From contig NZ_CAKASM010000001.1 in the NCBI RefSeq assembly GCF_916858675.1, positions 62,001-126,000 on the forward strand: 64,000 nucleotides of DNA, read 5' to 3'. This DNA comes from Sphingomonas sp. Leaf21 (GTDB taxonomy: Bacteria; Pseudomonadota; Alphaproteobacteria; Sphingomonadales; Sphingomonadaceae). Of the stretch, positions 30,584 through 38,691 are shown in pieces; within the stretch, counting starts at the first letter, position 1, and every line of letters begins with the position of its first letter. Position numbers and translations under genes: made by a program. The notes under the pieces are model-generated. The model saw only the letters and a list, made by a program, of their open reading frames with translations, searched no databases and was not told where the DNA came from.

Positions 30584-31798
30584 ATGTCGATACGGAATGA
30601 TGTAAGCTTCGCGACCGCCGCGATCCACCATGGTTATGACCCCAGGGATCATGAAGGCGCGCTGACTCCGCCGCTGCACCTGACCTCGACCTTCGCCTTC
30701 GACAGTGCGGAGGACGGCGCGGCGCGCTTTTCGGGCGAGCAGTCCGGCCATATCTATAGCCGTATCTCCAATCCCACGCTCGACCTGCTGGAGCGGCGGC
30801 TCGTCTTTCTGGAAGGGGCGGAGGCGGCGCTGGCGACGGCCTCCGGCATGGGCGCCATCAGCGCGACGCTGTGGACGCTGCTCCGGCCGGGTGACGAGAT
30901 CCTGACCGACATGACGCTTTATGGCTGTACCTTCGCCTTCATGCAGCATGGCCTGGGGCGTTTCGGCATCCGTGTCCGGCATGTCGACATGACCGATATC
31001 GATGCGGTCGCGGCGGCGTTCGGACCGGAGACCAGGCTGGTCTATTTCGAGACGCCTGCGAACCCCAATATGCGTCTGGTCGATATCGAAGCGGTGTGTG
31101 CCCTCGCCAAGGCGCGTGGCGCGTGGAGCGTGGTCGACAACACCTATTCGACCCCCGTCATCACCCGCCCGGTCGCGCTGGGCGCGGACTTCGTCGTCCA
31201 CTCCGCGACCAAGTATCTCGGCGGACACGGCGATCTGGTCGCCGGGGTGGTGCTGGGGCGCGCGGCCGATATCCAGCAGATCCGGATGTTCGGGCTGAAG
31301 GACATGACGGGCGCGGTGCTGTCGCCGTTCAACGCGATGCTCGTGCTGCGCGGGTTGAAGACGCTGGAACTGCGGGTGCAGCGCCATGCGGCCTCGGCCC
31401 AGGCGGTCGCCGAGTGGCTGGAGCGTCATCCGGCCGTACATGTGGTCCATTATCCGGGACTGGCGAGCTTTCCGCAGCATTCCCTCGCAAAGCGGCAGAT
31501 GGCGCTGCCGGGCGGCATGATCGCCTTCCGGCTGAAGACCGGTTTCGATGGCGGCAAGCGGGTGATGAACCGGCTGACGCTGATCCGACGTGCCGTGTCG
31601 CTGGGCGATGCCGAGACGTTGATCCAGCACCCCGCGAGCATGACCCACTCGACCTATCCGGTCGAGCAACTGATCGCGCACGGTATCATGCCCGACCTCG
31701 TCCGCCTGTCGGTCGGGCTGGAGGATCCACGCGATATCCTGAGCGATCTCGGGGCGGCGCTCGATGCGGAATGCCCGGCGCTCGCACCGGCGGCCTGA
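30584..31798 (+). CDS. megL: L-methionine gamma-lyase (PLP, Cys/Met-metabolism family)
   Basis: This 404-aa PLP enzyme cleaves methionine to methanethiol, 2-oxobutyrate and ammonia. It starts at ATG 30584. The PLP lysine is K210 in HSATKYLGGHGD, with D185 in VVDNTYSTP. The residues that distinguish methionine gamma-lyases from cystathionine lyases are present: cysteine C115 in LYGCTFAF (C116 in P. putida MGL), Y113, and K239/D240 in MFGLKDMTG. This makes MGL more likely than cystathionine beta-lyase, but homocysteine cleavage cannot be excluded. The Lrp-type gene upstream is its likely regulator. Confidence 0.88.
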   Translation: MSIRNDVSFATAAIHHGYDPRDHEGALTPPLHLTSTFAFDSAEDGAARFSGEQSGHIYSRISNPTLDLLERRLVFLEGAEAALATASGMGAISATLWTLLRPGDEILTDMTLYGCTFAFMQHGLGRFGIRVRHVDMTDIDAVAAAFGPETRLVYFETPANPNMRLVDIEAVCALAKARGAWSVVDNTYSTPVITRPVALGADFVVHSATKYLGGHGDLVAGVVLGRAADIQQIRMFGLKDMTGAVLSPFNAMLVLRGLKTLELRVQRHAASAQAVAEWLERHPAVHVVHYPGLASFPQHSLAKRQMALPGGMIAFRLKTGFDGGKRVMNRLTLIRRAVSLGDAETLIQHPASMTHSTYPVEQLIAHGIMPDLVRLSVGLEDPRDILSDLGAALDAECPALAPAA

Positions 31799-31822
31799 GG
31801 TGCCGGGTCGGGGCGTCGCGGG

Positions 31823-32458
31823 TCAGCCGACGATGCTCTGACCCATTTCCAGCCGTTTGCCATTGGTGACGATGACCCGGTCGCCCAGCCGGGTCGCGGC
31901 GAACAGCTTGCGCGCGAAGCCGAGCGGTACGCCGATACAGCCATGGGTGGCGTTGCCGTAACGGACGTCGCTGGCATGGATCGCGACGCCGTCATTGGTC
32001 AGCCGCAGCATATAGGGCATGGGCGCGTCGTAGAGGTTGGAGACGTGGTCGGCGTCTTTCTGGAGGATCGGAAACACGCCGAGCGGGGTGGGCATATTGT
32101 CCGCGCCGAAGATGATCGCCGCCGCCCCGATCTCATAGCCGTCCCGGAAGATCGAGACGACCTGTGCCGCAAGGTCGACGGTGATCACGACCGGCCCCTG
32201 CGGCGCGCCACTCTCGTCCCAGACGAAATCGCCATGATGCAGCGGCTTGGTGATCGGCAGGATGTGCCGGACGACGAACGGTGCTGGTGTCGGGCTCGGC
32301 GTCAGTGTCGGCGACCGAGAGAGTTCGACGGGCGCGGGAGCAACGACGGCTTGAGGCGTTTGCGCGGCCTGTGGCTTGCTGCCGTGGCGCCAGAGCAATG
32401 CCCCGCCGCTCACCGCGCCGATCAGGATCGCCCCCGCCAGGATTTGCATGCCGCGCAT
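31823..32458 (-). CDS. L,D-transpeptidase (YkuD family)
   Basis: This 211-aa envelope enzyme crosslinks peptidoglycan (3-3 links) or anchors proteins to it. A signal anchor (ILAGAILIGAVSGGALLW) is followed by a Pro/Ala/Thr-rich spacer (about 30-65). The YkuD domain occupies about 80-205. The catalytic HASDVRYGNATHGCIGVP contains the conserved His and the Cys nucleophile (HGCIG), and TPLGVFPIL fits the family. No partner gene is linked. Convergence with the lyase gene leaves only 24 bases between their ends. Confidence 0.92.
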   Translation of the reverse strand: MRGMQILAGAILIGAVSGGALLWRHGSKPQAAQTPQAVVAPAPVELSRSPTLTPSPTPAPFVVRHILPITKPLHHGDFVWDESGAPQGPVVITVDLAAQVVSIFRDGYEIGAAAIIFGADNMPTPLGVFPILQKDADHVSNLYDAPMPYMLRLTNDGVAIHASDVRYGNATHGCIGVPLGFARKLFAATRLGDRVIVTNGKRLEMGQSIVG

Positions 32459-32493
32459 CGTCGCGCTCCTATACGGTCGCCCTCAACGAAGCG

Positions 32494-33447
32494 TTAGCGC
32501 ACTTCGATCGTGACATGCCCGAGCGCGCCCATGCCATCGAGCCGCCGGTGGACGCTCGCGCAGTCGAGTGCCGGATCGAAGCCCTCGACCGCCAGGACCA
32601 CGGCGTGCGCGGTCGGACCGATGCGCCAGATGTGGAAATCATGGATGCGAAGGTCGCCGGGTCCTTCGACGCGGTTGCGGACTTCGCTGGCGAGCACGGG
32701 GTCGGCGGCGTCGAGCAAGACCGCCGAGGCCTGACGCATCAGCCCGACCGACCAGTTGGCGATGACCAGCGCACCAAACAGGCCCACGGCGGGATCGAGC
32801 CACAGCCAGCCGAGATAGCGACCCGCCACCAAGGCCAGGATCGCCATCACGGAGGTGAGCGCATCCGCCAGGACATGGACATAGGCCGCACGCATATTGG
32901 TGTCGCCGCCGTGACGATCATGCGCATGGTCATGGCCATGATGATGGCCATGCCCGTGTCCGTGACCATGCCCGTGTCCGTGACCATGCCCGTGATCATG
33001 ACCGTGCGAATGTCCGTGGCCCAGCATCCAGGCGCTGACCAGGTTGATCAGCAGGCCGAGCACGGCCACGAAGATCGCGTCCCCGAACGCGACCGTGTGC
33101 GGGTCGCTCAGCCGCATGATCGACTCATAGGCGATGCCGAGCGAAACCAGACCCAGCACCATCGCCGAGCCGAACCCCGCCAGTTCGCCGACCTTGCCGG
33201 TGCCCCAGCTATAGCGCGGATTGGCGACGTGCCGCTTGGCATAGGAATAGGCGATGGCGGCGATGCCGAGCGCCCCGACATGGGTCGCCATGTGGAACCC
33301 GTCGGCGAGCAATGCCATCGACCCGGTCAGATAGCCCGCGACGATCTCACCCACCATCATCGCGGCGGACAACCAGACGACCAGACGCGTGCGGCGCGCA
33401 TTCTCGTCATGGGCGTGGCCCAGATAGTCATGGCTTTGCGTGATCAT
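32494..33447 (-). CDS. dmeF: Cation-diffusion-facilitator metal exporter with a histidine-rich loop (DmeF-type)
   Basis: This inner-membrane CDF transporter of about 317 aa has six helices, of which ADGFHMATHVGALGIAAIAYS and AYVHVLADALTSVMAI carry the metal-site Asp/His pairs. A long His-rich loop (HGHSHGHDHGHGHGHGHG and onward, about residues 139-175) would bind metal before export. A C-terminal cytoplasmic domain follows. The start is put at MITQSHDYLGHAH (33447); 33477 is also in frame. It lies 36 bases downstream of the DmeR-type sensor, and the DmeR-DmeF pair is known as a nickel/cobalt resistance system, so Co/Ni export is inferred. Confidence 0.88.
   Translation of the reverse strand: MITQSHDYLGHAHDENARRTRLVVWLSAAMMVGEIVAGYLTGSMALLADGFHMATHVGALGIAAIAYSYAKRHVANPRYSWGTGKVGELAGFGSAMVLGLVSLGIAYESIMRLSDPHTVAFGDAIFVAVLGLLINLVSAWMLGHGHSHGHDHGHGHGHGHGHGHGHGHHHGHDHAHDRHGGDTNMRAAYVHVLADALTSVMAILALVAGRYLGWLWLDPAVGLFGALVIANWSVGLMRQASAVLLDAADPVLASEVRNRVEGPGDLRIHDFHIWRIGPTAHAVVLAVEGFDPALDCASVHRRLDGMGALGHVTIEVR
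32949..33002 (-). repeat. 18-bp tandem repeat coding the His-rich loop
   Basis: Two identical copies of CATGCCCGTGTCCGTGAC and a diverged third copy lie in tandem inside the CDF gene, coding six-residue HGHGHG units. Such repeats can change number by slippage without breaking the frame. Confidence 0.85.
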
Positions 33448-33483
33448 GACATCGTCCCTTGCAGCATCGTCGAGCATCGGTTT

Positions 33484-33759
33484 TCAGCGGAAGTGGCGGC
33501 GGAGCAGCTTGGCGAGCTCGGCGGCGGCGGCATTGCGCTCCGCGTCGCTTTGCCCCGGAGCGGCGACATGCGCGTGGAGGTGGTCCTCGACCAGCTCGTC
33601 CATCAGCCCGGCCACCGCGCCCCGAACCGCCGCGACGAGGTGGAGCGTCTCGGCGCAATCGGCGTCGGCCACGACCGACCGCTCGATCGCAGCGACCTGA
33701 CCCGCGATCCGCCGGACGCGGGCGATGATCTTTTCCTTGCTGGTGGTGACATGCGCCAT
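33484..33759 (-). CDS. dmeR: RcnR/DmeR-type nickel-cobalt-sensing repressor
   Basis: This 91-aa all-helical CsoR/RcnR-family repressor starts at MAHVTTSKEK. All four RcnR metal ligands are present at their family positions: H3, C35, H60 and H64. This points to Ni/Co sensing rather than copper (CsoR) or formaldehyde (FrmR). It precedes the dmeF gene and would release DNA when metal binds. Its own operator probably lies immediately upstream, where a G-tract flanked by TAT repeats is seen. Much longer in-frame extensions upstream are not supported. Confidence 0.92.
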   Translation of the reverse strand: MAHVTTSKEKIIARVRRIAGQVAAIERSVVADADCAETLHLVAAVRGAVAGLMDELVEDHLHAHVAAPGQSDAERNAAAAELAKLLRRHFR

Positions 33760-33760
33760 A

Positions 33761-33784
33761 ACGCATAGGGGTATAGGGTATATT
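33761..33784 (-). promoter_or_regulatory. Candidate operator of the DmeR-type repressor
   Basis: Directly before the repressor start lie two tandem units GGGGTATA and GGGTATA (TATACCC and TATACCCC on the coding strand). RcnR-family operators are G/C-tracts flanked by AT-rich inverted repeats, which this resembles. A promoter -10 element (TATTA or TATACC) may overlap it, as expected for autorepression. Confidence 0.4.
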
Positions 33785-33861
33785 ACCATCATGGGCAAGT
33801 GGCGGCTTGCCTGTACCCAAGGGCTTCGGCCAGATGGCGGCGAAGTGGAGCGAGAAGGGGA

Positions 33862-34734
33862 ATGAGCGTGGCGCGCAGGATAGTCGGCTGGATGGCGGCC
33901 ACGGTGGGGATGACGATGGCCGCGCCGACCGCCGCCGAGTCGATCCTGTTCGTCGGGAACAGCTTCACCTTCGGCGCCAATTCGCCGGTGATGCGCTATC
34001 GACCCGACCTCGTCCGCGACCTGAACCGCGAGGGGATCGGCGGCGTTCCCGCGCTGTTCAAGACCTTTGCCGAGGAAGCCGGGCAGGACTGGACCGTCAG
34101 TCTGGAGACGGCGGGCGGCAGGGACCTCGCCTTTCACTATGAGCAGAAGCGGCGCGAGATCGATGGCCGCTGGGATGTGGTGATCCTTCAGGGGTATAGC
34201 ACCCTCGATGCGCAGCGTCCGGGCGATCCGACCCGGCATGTCGAGGCGGCGGGGCTGCTCGCCGCGATGCTCCATCGCGCCAACCCGCGCGTGCGTGTCG
34301 AACTCGTATCGACCTGGAGCCGCGCCGACCTGACCTACCGCACGCAGAGCCCGTGGCGGGGCAAGCCGATCACGACGATGGCGGACGATCTGGCGGCGGC
34401 GAACGCGGGCGCGGTGCGGCGCTTTCCCGAGATATCCGGGACCATCCCGGTCGGTCAGGCCTGGAACCGGGCCTGGGCCGAACGTGTGGCGGATCCCAAT
34501 CCCTATGACGGCATCGCCTTCGGACAGGTCGATCTGTGGACGTGGGACCAGTATCATGCCAGCGCGGCGGGCTATTATCTCGAAGCGCTCGTCATCTTCG
34601 GGAAGGTCACCGGCTTCGACGTTCGGCGTCTGGGCGAAGAGGAGCGGGCCGCGCGCGATCTGGGGCTCGATCCCCGGCTCGTCCGCCGGTTGCAGGCGAT
34701 CGCCCATGCCGAGGTCGGCAACGTCACGCCGTGA
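33862..34734 (+). CDS. Exported SGNH-hydrolase-like protein
   Basis: This 290-aa protein has a signal peptide (MSVARRIVGWMAATVGMTMAAPTAA). It begins its mature part with ESILFVGNSFTFGAN, matching block I of SGNH hydrolases with the nucleophile serine in GNSFT. A late DQYHAS motif (about residue 232) supplies the Asp/His pair, and VVILQGYST (about 110) may form the oxyanion region. It may be a periplasmic esterase or sugar deacetylase. The exact substrate is not visible. The end overlaps the Rieske gene, which converges from the other strand. Confidence 0.75.
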   Translation: MSVARRIVGWMAATVGMTMAAPTAAESILFVGNSFTFGANSPVMRYRPDLVRDLNREGIGGVPALFKTFAEEAGQDWTVSLETAGGRDLAFHYEQKRREIDGRWDVVILQGYSTLDAQRPGDPTRHVEAAGLLAAMLHRANPRVRVELVSTWSRADLTYRTQSPWRGKPITTMADDLAAANAGAVRRFPEISGTIPVGQAWNRAWAERVADPNPYDGIAFGQVDLWTWDQYHASAAGYYLEALVIFGKVTGFDVRRLGEEERAARDLGLDPRLVRRLQAIAHAEVGNVTP

Positions 34735-35083
34735 CGATCGCCCCGTCGCGGACGGTGACGGGCCAGATGGTCAGTCGCTGGCCCGCGCACGGTCCGCCCA
34801 GGCAGGTGCCGTCCTCCACGGCGAAGATCGCGCCATGCCAGGAACAGGCGATACGTTGCCCGTCCGGCGTCAGATAGGCATCGAGGTCTTGCGCGAGCGG
34901 CAAGCCCATATGCGGGCAACGATCGACATAGCCGTGCACCGCGTCCCCCCGCCGCACCACGAATCCATGAAAGCGACCCGCGCGCATCTGGATCACGAAA
35001 TTCCGCGCGGCCCCCTCGGCGATCATGTCGAGCGGACCCAGCGCGATGCCGGGCGGCGTCGCTGACAGGCGCTCGTCGCTCAT
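34724..35083 (-). CDS. Rieske [2Fe-2S] ferredoxin-like protein
   Basis: This 119-aa protein has the Rieske cluster motifs CPHMG (about 58-62) and CSWHG (about 81-85), so all four ligands (two Cys and two His) are present, with 21 residues between the two motifs. It resembles small ferredoxin subunits of aromatic dioxygenases. Its start overlaps the maiA stop by four bases, so it belongs to the hmgA-maiA transcript, where fumarylacetoacetase might be expected. Its electron partner is unknown. The 3' end overlaps the SGNH gene by 11 bases on the opposite strand. Confidence 0.85.
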   Translation of the reverse strand: MSDERLSATPPGIALGPLDMIAEGAARNFVIQMRAGRFHGFVVRRGDAVHGYVDRCPHMGLPLAQDLDAYLTPDGQRIACSWHGAIFAVEDGTCLGGPCAGQRLTIWPVTVRDGAIVTA

Positions 35084-35712
35084 CCGGCGTCGCCCTGCAC
35101 CTCGGGCGCCGCTTCGGGCACGCGGCGGCGCAGCTTGGCCGCCGAGGCGAGCAACTTGGGGTAGGGCGCGAGATCGACGCCGAACCGCTCGGCATTATAC
35201 ACCTGGGGCAGCAGATGGCAGTCCGCCAGCGTCGGCGTGTCGCCATAGGCATAGCCCGAACCGTGACGCGCGATCAGTGTTTCGAGCGCCTGGAAACCCT
35301 CGGCCACCCAATGCGCGATCCAGCGACGGACGGCATCCTCATCGGCACCGAGATCCGTCCGCAGCATCGCCAGGACGCGCAGATTGTTGATCGGATGGAT
35401 GTCGCAGGCGACGATCGCCGCCATCGCACGAACGACGGCCCGCCCGGCGCTGTCGCCGGGGAGCAGCGGGGGATCGGGATAGCGCTCCTCGATCCATTCG
35501 AGGATCGCGGGACTCTGGATCAGCGTGCCGTCCGGACCCTCCAGCGCCGGGACGAGCCCCTGCGGTTGTAGCGCCCGATACGGCTCCGCGCGCTGCGCCC
35601 CGATGCGGAGGTCGTGCGCGATGCTGGTATAGGACAGACCTTTCAGCGCCAGTGCCAGTCGCACGCGATAGGCGGCGCTCGACCGCCAATAGCCGTGCAG
35701 CGTCAGGCTCAT
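35080..35712 (-). CDS. maiA: Maleylacetoacetate isomerase (zeta-class glutathione S-transferase)
   Basis: This enzyme isomerises maleylacetoacetate to fumarylacetoacetate in the homogentisate branch of tyrosine and phenylalanine breakdown. It is 210 aa from [18 protein letters not shown]; the SSAAYRVR motif marks zeta-class enzymes (the SSCSWRVR equivalent). [11 protein letters not shown] and [15 protein letters not shown] fit the glutathione site, and [14 protein letters not shown] is typical of MaiA. The start overlaps the hmgA stop by four bases and the stop overlaps the Rieske start, so the genes are translationally coupled. Confidence 0.95.
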   Translation of the reverse strand: MSLTLHGYWRSSAAYRVRLALALKGLSYTSIAHDLRIGAQRAEPYRALQPQGLVPALEGPDGTLIQSPAILEWIEERYPDPPLLPGDSAGRAVVRAMAAIVACDIHPINNLRVLAMLRTDLGADEDAVRRWIAHWVAEGFQALETLIARHGSGYAYGDTPTLADCHLLPQVYNAERFGVDLAPYPKLLASAAKLRRRVPEAAPEVQGDAG

Positions 35713-36986
35713 GGCAGCCTGGCCTTGGGAAAATCCTTCCACACCGCGTCGTAATCGAGTTGCGCGTGGGTCAGGGCATGGGCGGTCGGGCGGTAGGGCC
35801 AGCAACTCTCGACCATGAAGGCCATGGTGCCCTCGATCCGGTGCGGCTTGAGATCGGCGGCGCTCGCGCCATGCCAGCTAGCCAAATCCGGGCCATGGCC
35901 CGCCATCAGATTGTGGAGCGACAGGCCGCCGGGACGGAAACCCTCCGCCTTGGCGTCATAGGCTCCGGTTATCAGGCCCATCGCCTCCGACATGACGTTG
36001 CGGTGGAACCAGGGTGGCCGGAAGGTATCCTCCGCCACCATCCAGCGCGGGGGGAACAGGACGAGGTCGGCATTGGCGCGACCCGGTACGTCGCTGGGCG
36101 AGGTCAGCAGGGTGAAGATCGACGGATCGGGATGGTCGAAGCTGACCGTATTGATCGTGTTGAAGCGCGACAGGTCGTAGCGCCACGGCACCAGATTGCC
36201 ATGCCACGCCACCACGTCGAGCGGGCTGTGATCGAGCGTCATCGTCCACAACGAACCGAGGAATTTCTGGACGACCTGCGTGGGTTCGTCGCGATCCTCG
36301 AACCAGGCGACGGGCGTCTCGAAATCGCGGGGGTTGCCAAGGCCGTTGGCGCCGATCGGGCCCAGATCGGGAAGGCGGAACAGGCTGCCGTGGTTTTCCG
36401 CGACATAGCCCGCCGCTTCGCCATCGGGCAACTCGACACGGAACCGAACGCCGCGCGGAACCAGCGCGATCTGGCCCGGCGCGATGTCGATGCGTCCGAG
36501 CTCGGTCAGGATGGCGAGCCGCCCCGCCTGCGGCAGGAAGACCAGTTCGCCGTCCGCATCAAGGAAGACCCGGTCCATGTCGCGGTTGCAGGCATAGACA
36601 TGCACGGCCACGCCTTCGAGATCGGCGGGATCGCGATTGGCGAGCATCGTCGTCATTCCGTCGATCCAGTCCGTCCCCGCCTCCGGCATCGCCATCGGAT
36701 CCCAGCGCAGCCGGTTGGGGGGCAGGGGGGCATCGGCCGTACCAGGGGCGAAGCGGGGTGCGCCGTCATAGCGCTCATAGGGCGGATGCTCGGCGGTCGG
36801 GCGAAGGCGATACAGCCAGGAGCGGCGGTTTTCGTGGCGCGGCGCGGTGAACGCGGTGCCCGAGAGCTGCTCGGCATAGAGGCCATAGGCGGGGCGCTGC
36901 GGCGAGTTGCGGCCGATGGGAAGGGCACCGGGAACCGCCTCGGTCGCGACGTGATTGCCGAAGCCGGGGATGTAGGACGTCGTCAT
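35709..36986 (-). CDS. hmgA: Homogentisate 1,2-dioxygenase
   Basis: This iron enzyme opens the homogentisate ring to maleylacetoacetate. It is 425 aa from [17 protein letters not shown], the standard HmgA start. The family segments RSWLYRLRP and [15 protein letters not shown] are visible, as are the iron ligand regions around [19 protein letters not shown] (His, Glu) and [13 protein letters not shown] (His). It lies between hpd and maiA on the same strand and is coupled to maiA by an ATGA overlap. A gap of about 118 bases separates it from hpd. Confidence 0.96.
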   Translation of the reverse strand: MTTSYIPGFGNHVATEAVPGALPIGRNSPQRPAYGLYAEQLSGTAFTAPRHENRRSWLYRLRPTAEHPPYERYDGAPRFAPGTADAPLPPNRLRWDPMAMPEAGTDWIDGMTTMLANRDPADLEGVAVHVYACNRDMDRVFLDADGELVFLPQAGRLAILTELGRIDIAPGQIALVPRGVRFRVELPDGEAAGYVAENHGSLFRLPDLGPIGANGLGNPRDFETPVAWFEDRDEPTQVVQKFLGSLWTMTLDHSPLDVVAWHGNLVPWRYDLSRFNTINTVSFDHPDPSIFTLLTSPSDVPGRANADLVLFPPRWMVAEDTFRPPWFHRNVMSEAMGLITGAYDAKAEGFRPGGLSLHNLMAGHGPDLASWHGASAADLKPHRIEGTMAFMVESCWPYRPTAHALTHAQLDYDAVWKDFPKARLP

Positions 36987-37104
36987 CGCTTTCCTCTCCA
37001 CAACACGCCAGCGCGTCAGACGCGGTCGCTCCGCGCGCTATGCGCTGGCTCGACCGCGCTGGCCGGACTTGCTCGCGCACCGTCGTGCGCGCATCGGCGG
37101 ATGC

Positions 37105-38166
37105 TCAGGCATCCACCGTGATGACGCCGCGCCGGATCTGATCCAGTTCGATCGACTCGAACAGCGCCTGGAAATTGCCGTTGCCGAAGCCTTCGTTGCC
37201 CTTGCGCTGGATGATCTCGAAGAAGATCGGGCCGATCATATTCTCGGTAAAGATCTGGAGCAGGATGCCTTCCTCACCGACATTGCCATCGATCAGGATG
37301 CGGTTGCGCTTCAGGCGCTCGAGGTCCTCGCCATGGCCGGGCACGCGCTTGTCGACCAGCTCGTAATAGGTCTCGATCGTGTCCTGCAGCCGGACACCGT
37401 TGGCGCGCAGCTTTTCGACCGTCTCGAAGATGTTGTCGGTGGTCAGCGCGAGGTGCTGGATGCCCTCGCCATTATATTCGCGGATGAATTCCTCGATCTG
37501 GCTCTTCTCGTCCTGGCTCTCGTTCAGGGGGATGCGGATCGCCTTGTCGGGGGCGATCATCGCCTGGCTGAACAGGCCGGTCGCCTTGCCCTTGATATCG
37601 AAATACTTCTGCTCCTCGAAGCCGAACAGCTTGGAGTAGAAGCCCGACCAGGTCCGCATCTCGCCACGACGGACATTGTGGGTCAGGTGATCGAGCAGGT
37701 CGAGACCGACATTCTTCTCGGCCTCGGCGTCCTGCCAGCCGCTGATCTCGTTCCAGTCGGCGAACAGGTCTTGCCCCGCCTTGACGAGATAGAGGTAGCT
37801 GCCGCCGATCCCCTCGATCGCCTTTGCATCGGGGCTCAGGCAGCCTTGTGCGGCGTCGACCGGCGTGGCCCCGCCGCGCACCGCATGGTCGAACGCTTCG
37901 ACCGGGTCGGCGACGTAGAAGCCCATGCCGCTGGCCGAAGGGCCATGCTCGGCACGGAAGTCGGCCGCCTGCCCCTTGCCCTCGACATTGAGCAGCAGCG
38001 TGATGCGCCCCTGCTTGTAGCGGGTGATCGCTTTGTCGGGATGGCGGTGGGTGGGGACGAACCCCATCATGTCGAACTGGCGCGCCAGTGCCTCCGGCTC
38101 GGGGGTCGTGAATTCGCAGAATGCGAAGCCGTCCAGGCCCAGCGGATTGTTCGGGGTGGTTGCCAT
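37105..38166 (-). CDS. hpd: 4-hydroxyphenylpyruvate dioxygenase
   Basis: This Fe(II) enzyme converts 4-hydroxyphenylpyruvate to homogentisate, feeding hmgA. It is 353 aa from ATG 38166, which follows an AGGAG site by nine bases. The iron ligands are visible in the C-terminal barrel: one His in DLLDHLTHNV, a second in GIQHLALTT, and Glu in IFFEIIQRKG. The N-terminal half is a weaker repeat of the same fold (DGFAFCEFTTPE). It is divergent from the MarR gene by 63 bases, with a likely operator between. Confidence 0.96.
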   Translation of the reverse strand: MATTPNNPLGLDGFAFCEFTTPEPEALARQFDMMGFVPTHRHPDKAITRYKQGRITLLLNVEGKGQAADFRAEHGPSASGMGFYVADPVEAFDHAVRGGATPVDAAQGCLSPDAKAIEGIGGSYLYLVKAGQDLFADWNEISGWQDAEAEKNVGLDLLDHLTHNVRRGEMRTWSGFYSKLFGFEEQKYFDIKGKATGLFSQAMIAPDKAIRIPLNESQDEKSQIEEFIREYNGEGIQHLALTTDNIFETVEKLRANGVRLQDTIETYYELVDKRVPGHGEDLERLKRNRILIDGNVGEEGILLQIFTENMIGPIFFEIIQRKGNEGFGNGNFQALFESIELDQIRRGVITVDA

Positions 38167-38180
38167 GACGTCCAACTCCT

Positions 38181-38206
38181 GATCCAGTATCGTGGGTTAC
38201 TAGATC
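38181..38206. promoter_or_regulatory. Inverted-repeat operator between hpd and the MarR gene
   Basis: GATCCAGTA and TACTAGATC are inverted copies matching at eight of nine bases, separated by eight bases, in the 63-base gap of the divergent pair. This is the size and location of a MarR-family operator controlling both promoters. The link to homogentisate-type ligands is inferred from the neighbouring genes. Confidence 0.55.
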
Positions 38207-38229
38207 GCAGAACGGGGAATTGGTGTCAA

Positions 38230-38682
38230 ATGTTACGATCTCGCGAATTGCGGCTGGACGGCTTTCTTCCCTATCGCCTGTCGATCACCTCGAACCTGGT
38301 CAGCGACCATATCGCCAGCGCGTATCAGCAGCTCTTCGGGCTCACCATTCCCGAGTGGCGCCTGATCGCGATCGTGGCGGAGGAAGGCGGGGTCGCGCAA
38401 TCGGCGGTCTGCGAGCGCAGCCGGATGGACAAGGTGACGGTCTCGCGCGCGGCGATCGCGATGGTCGGCCGGGGGCTGCTCGACCGTACCGCGCATGACG
38501 GCGACCGCCGCTCGCACCTGCTGGTCCTGACCGATGCGGGGCGGACGCTCTATGCCGATGTCGCACCCAAGGCACTGGAACTGGAGGCGCAGCTCTTCGC
38601 AGGCTTCGCGCCGGAGGAACTGGACAGCTTCGTCGCGATGCTCCAGCGGATCGATGCCAAGGCGCTGTCGCTGCGCGGGTAA
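38230..38682 (+). CDS. MarR-family transcriptional regulator of the homogentisate genes
   Basis: This 150-aa MarR-type repressor starts at ATG 38230 (MLRSRELRLDGFLPYRLS). The winged helix is at about 45-110 (PEWRLIAIVAEEGGVAQSAVCERSRMDKVTVSRAAIAMVGRGLL), followed by the wing residues AHDGDRRSHLLVLTDAG. It is divergent from hpd with a shared inverted repeat between them. This layout suggests control of hpd-hmgA-maiA by pathway intermediates such as homogentisate. No other local target is apparent. Confidence 0.9.
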   Translation: MLRSRELRLDGFLPYRLSITSNLVSDHIASAYQQLFGLTIPEWRLIAIVAEEGGVAQSAVCERSRMDKVTVSRAAIAMVGRGLLDRTAHDGDRRSHLLVLTDAGRTLYADVAPKALELEAQLFAGFAPEELDSFVAMLQRIDAKALSLRG

Positions 38683-38691
38683 GCTCGCGCG

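Noticed and set aside
32940-33020. Possible CRISPR-like array
   Set aside because: The 18-bp units are direct coding repeats of His-Gly codons with no spacers and no cas genes nearby.
33759-34707. Upstream extension of the DmeR-type gene to 407 residues
   Set aside because: The extension is antisense to the SGNH gene, and the 91-aa product is the exact family length with all ligands at their family positions.
37069-38232. Long plus-strand frame running into the MarR gene
   Set aside because: Its 5' part is antisense to hpd; only the part from ATG 38230 codes for the MarR protein.
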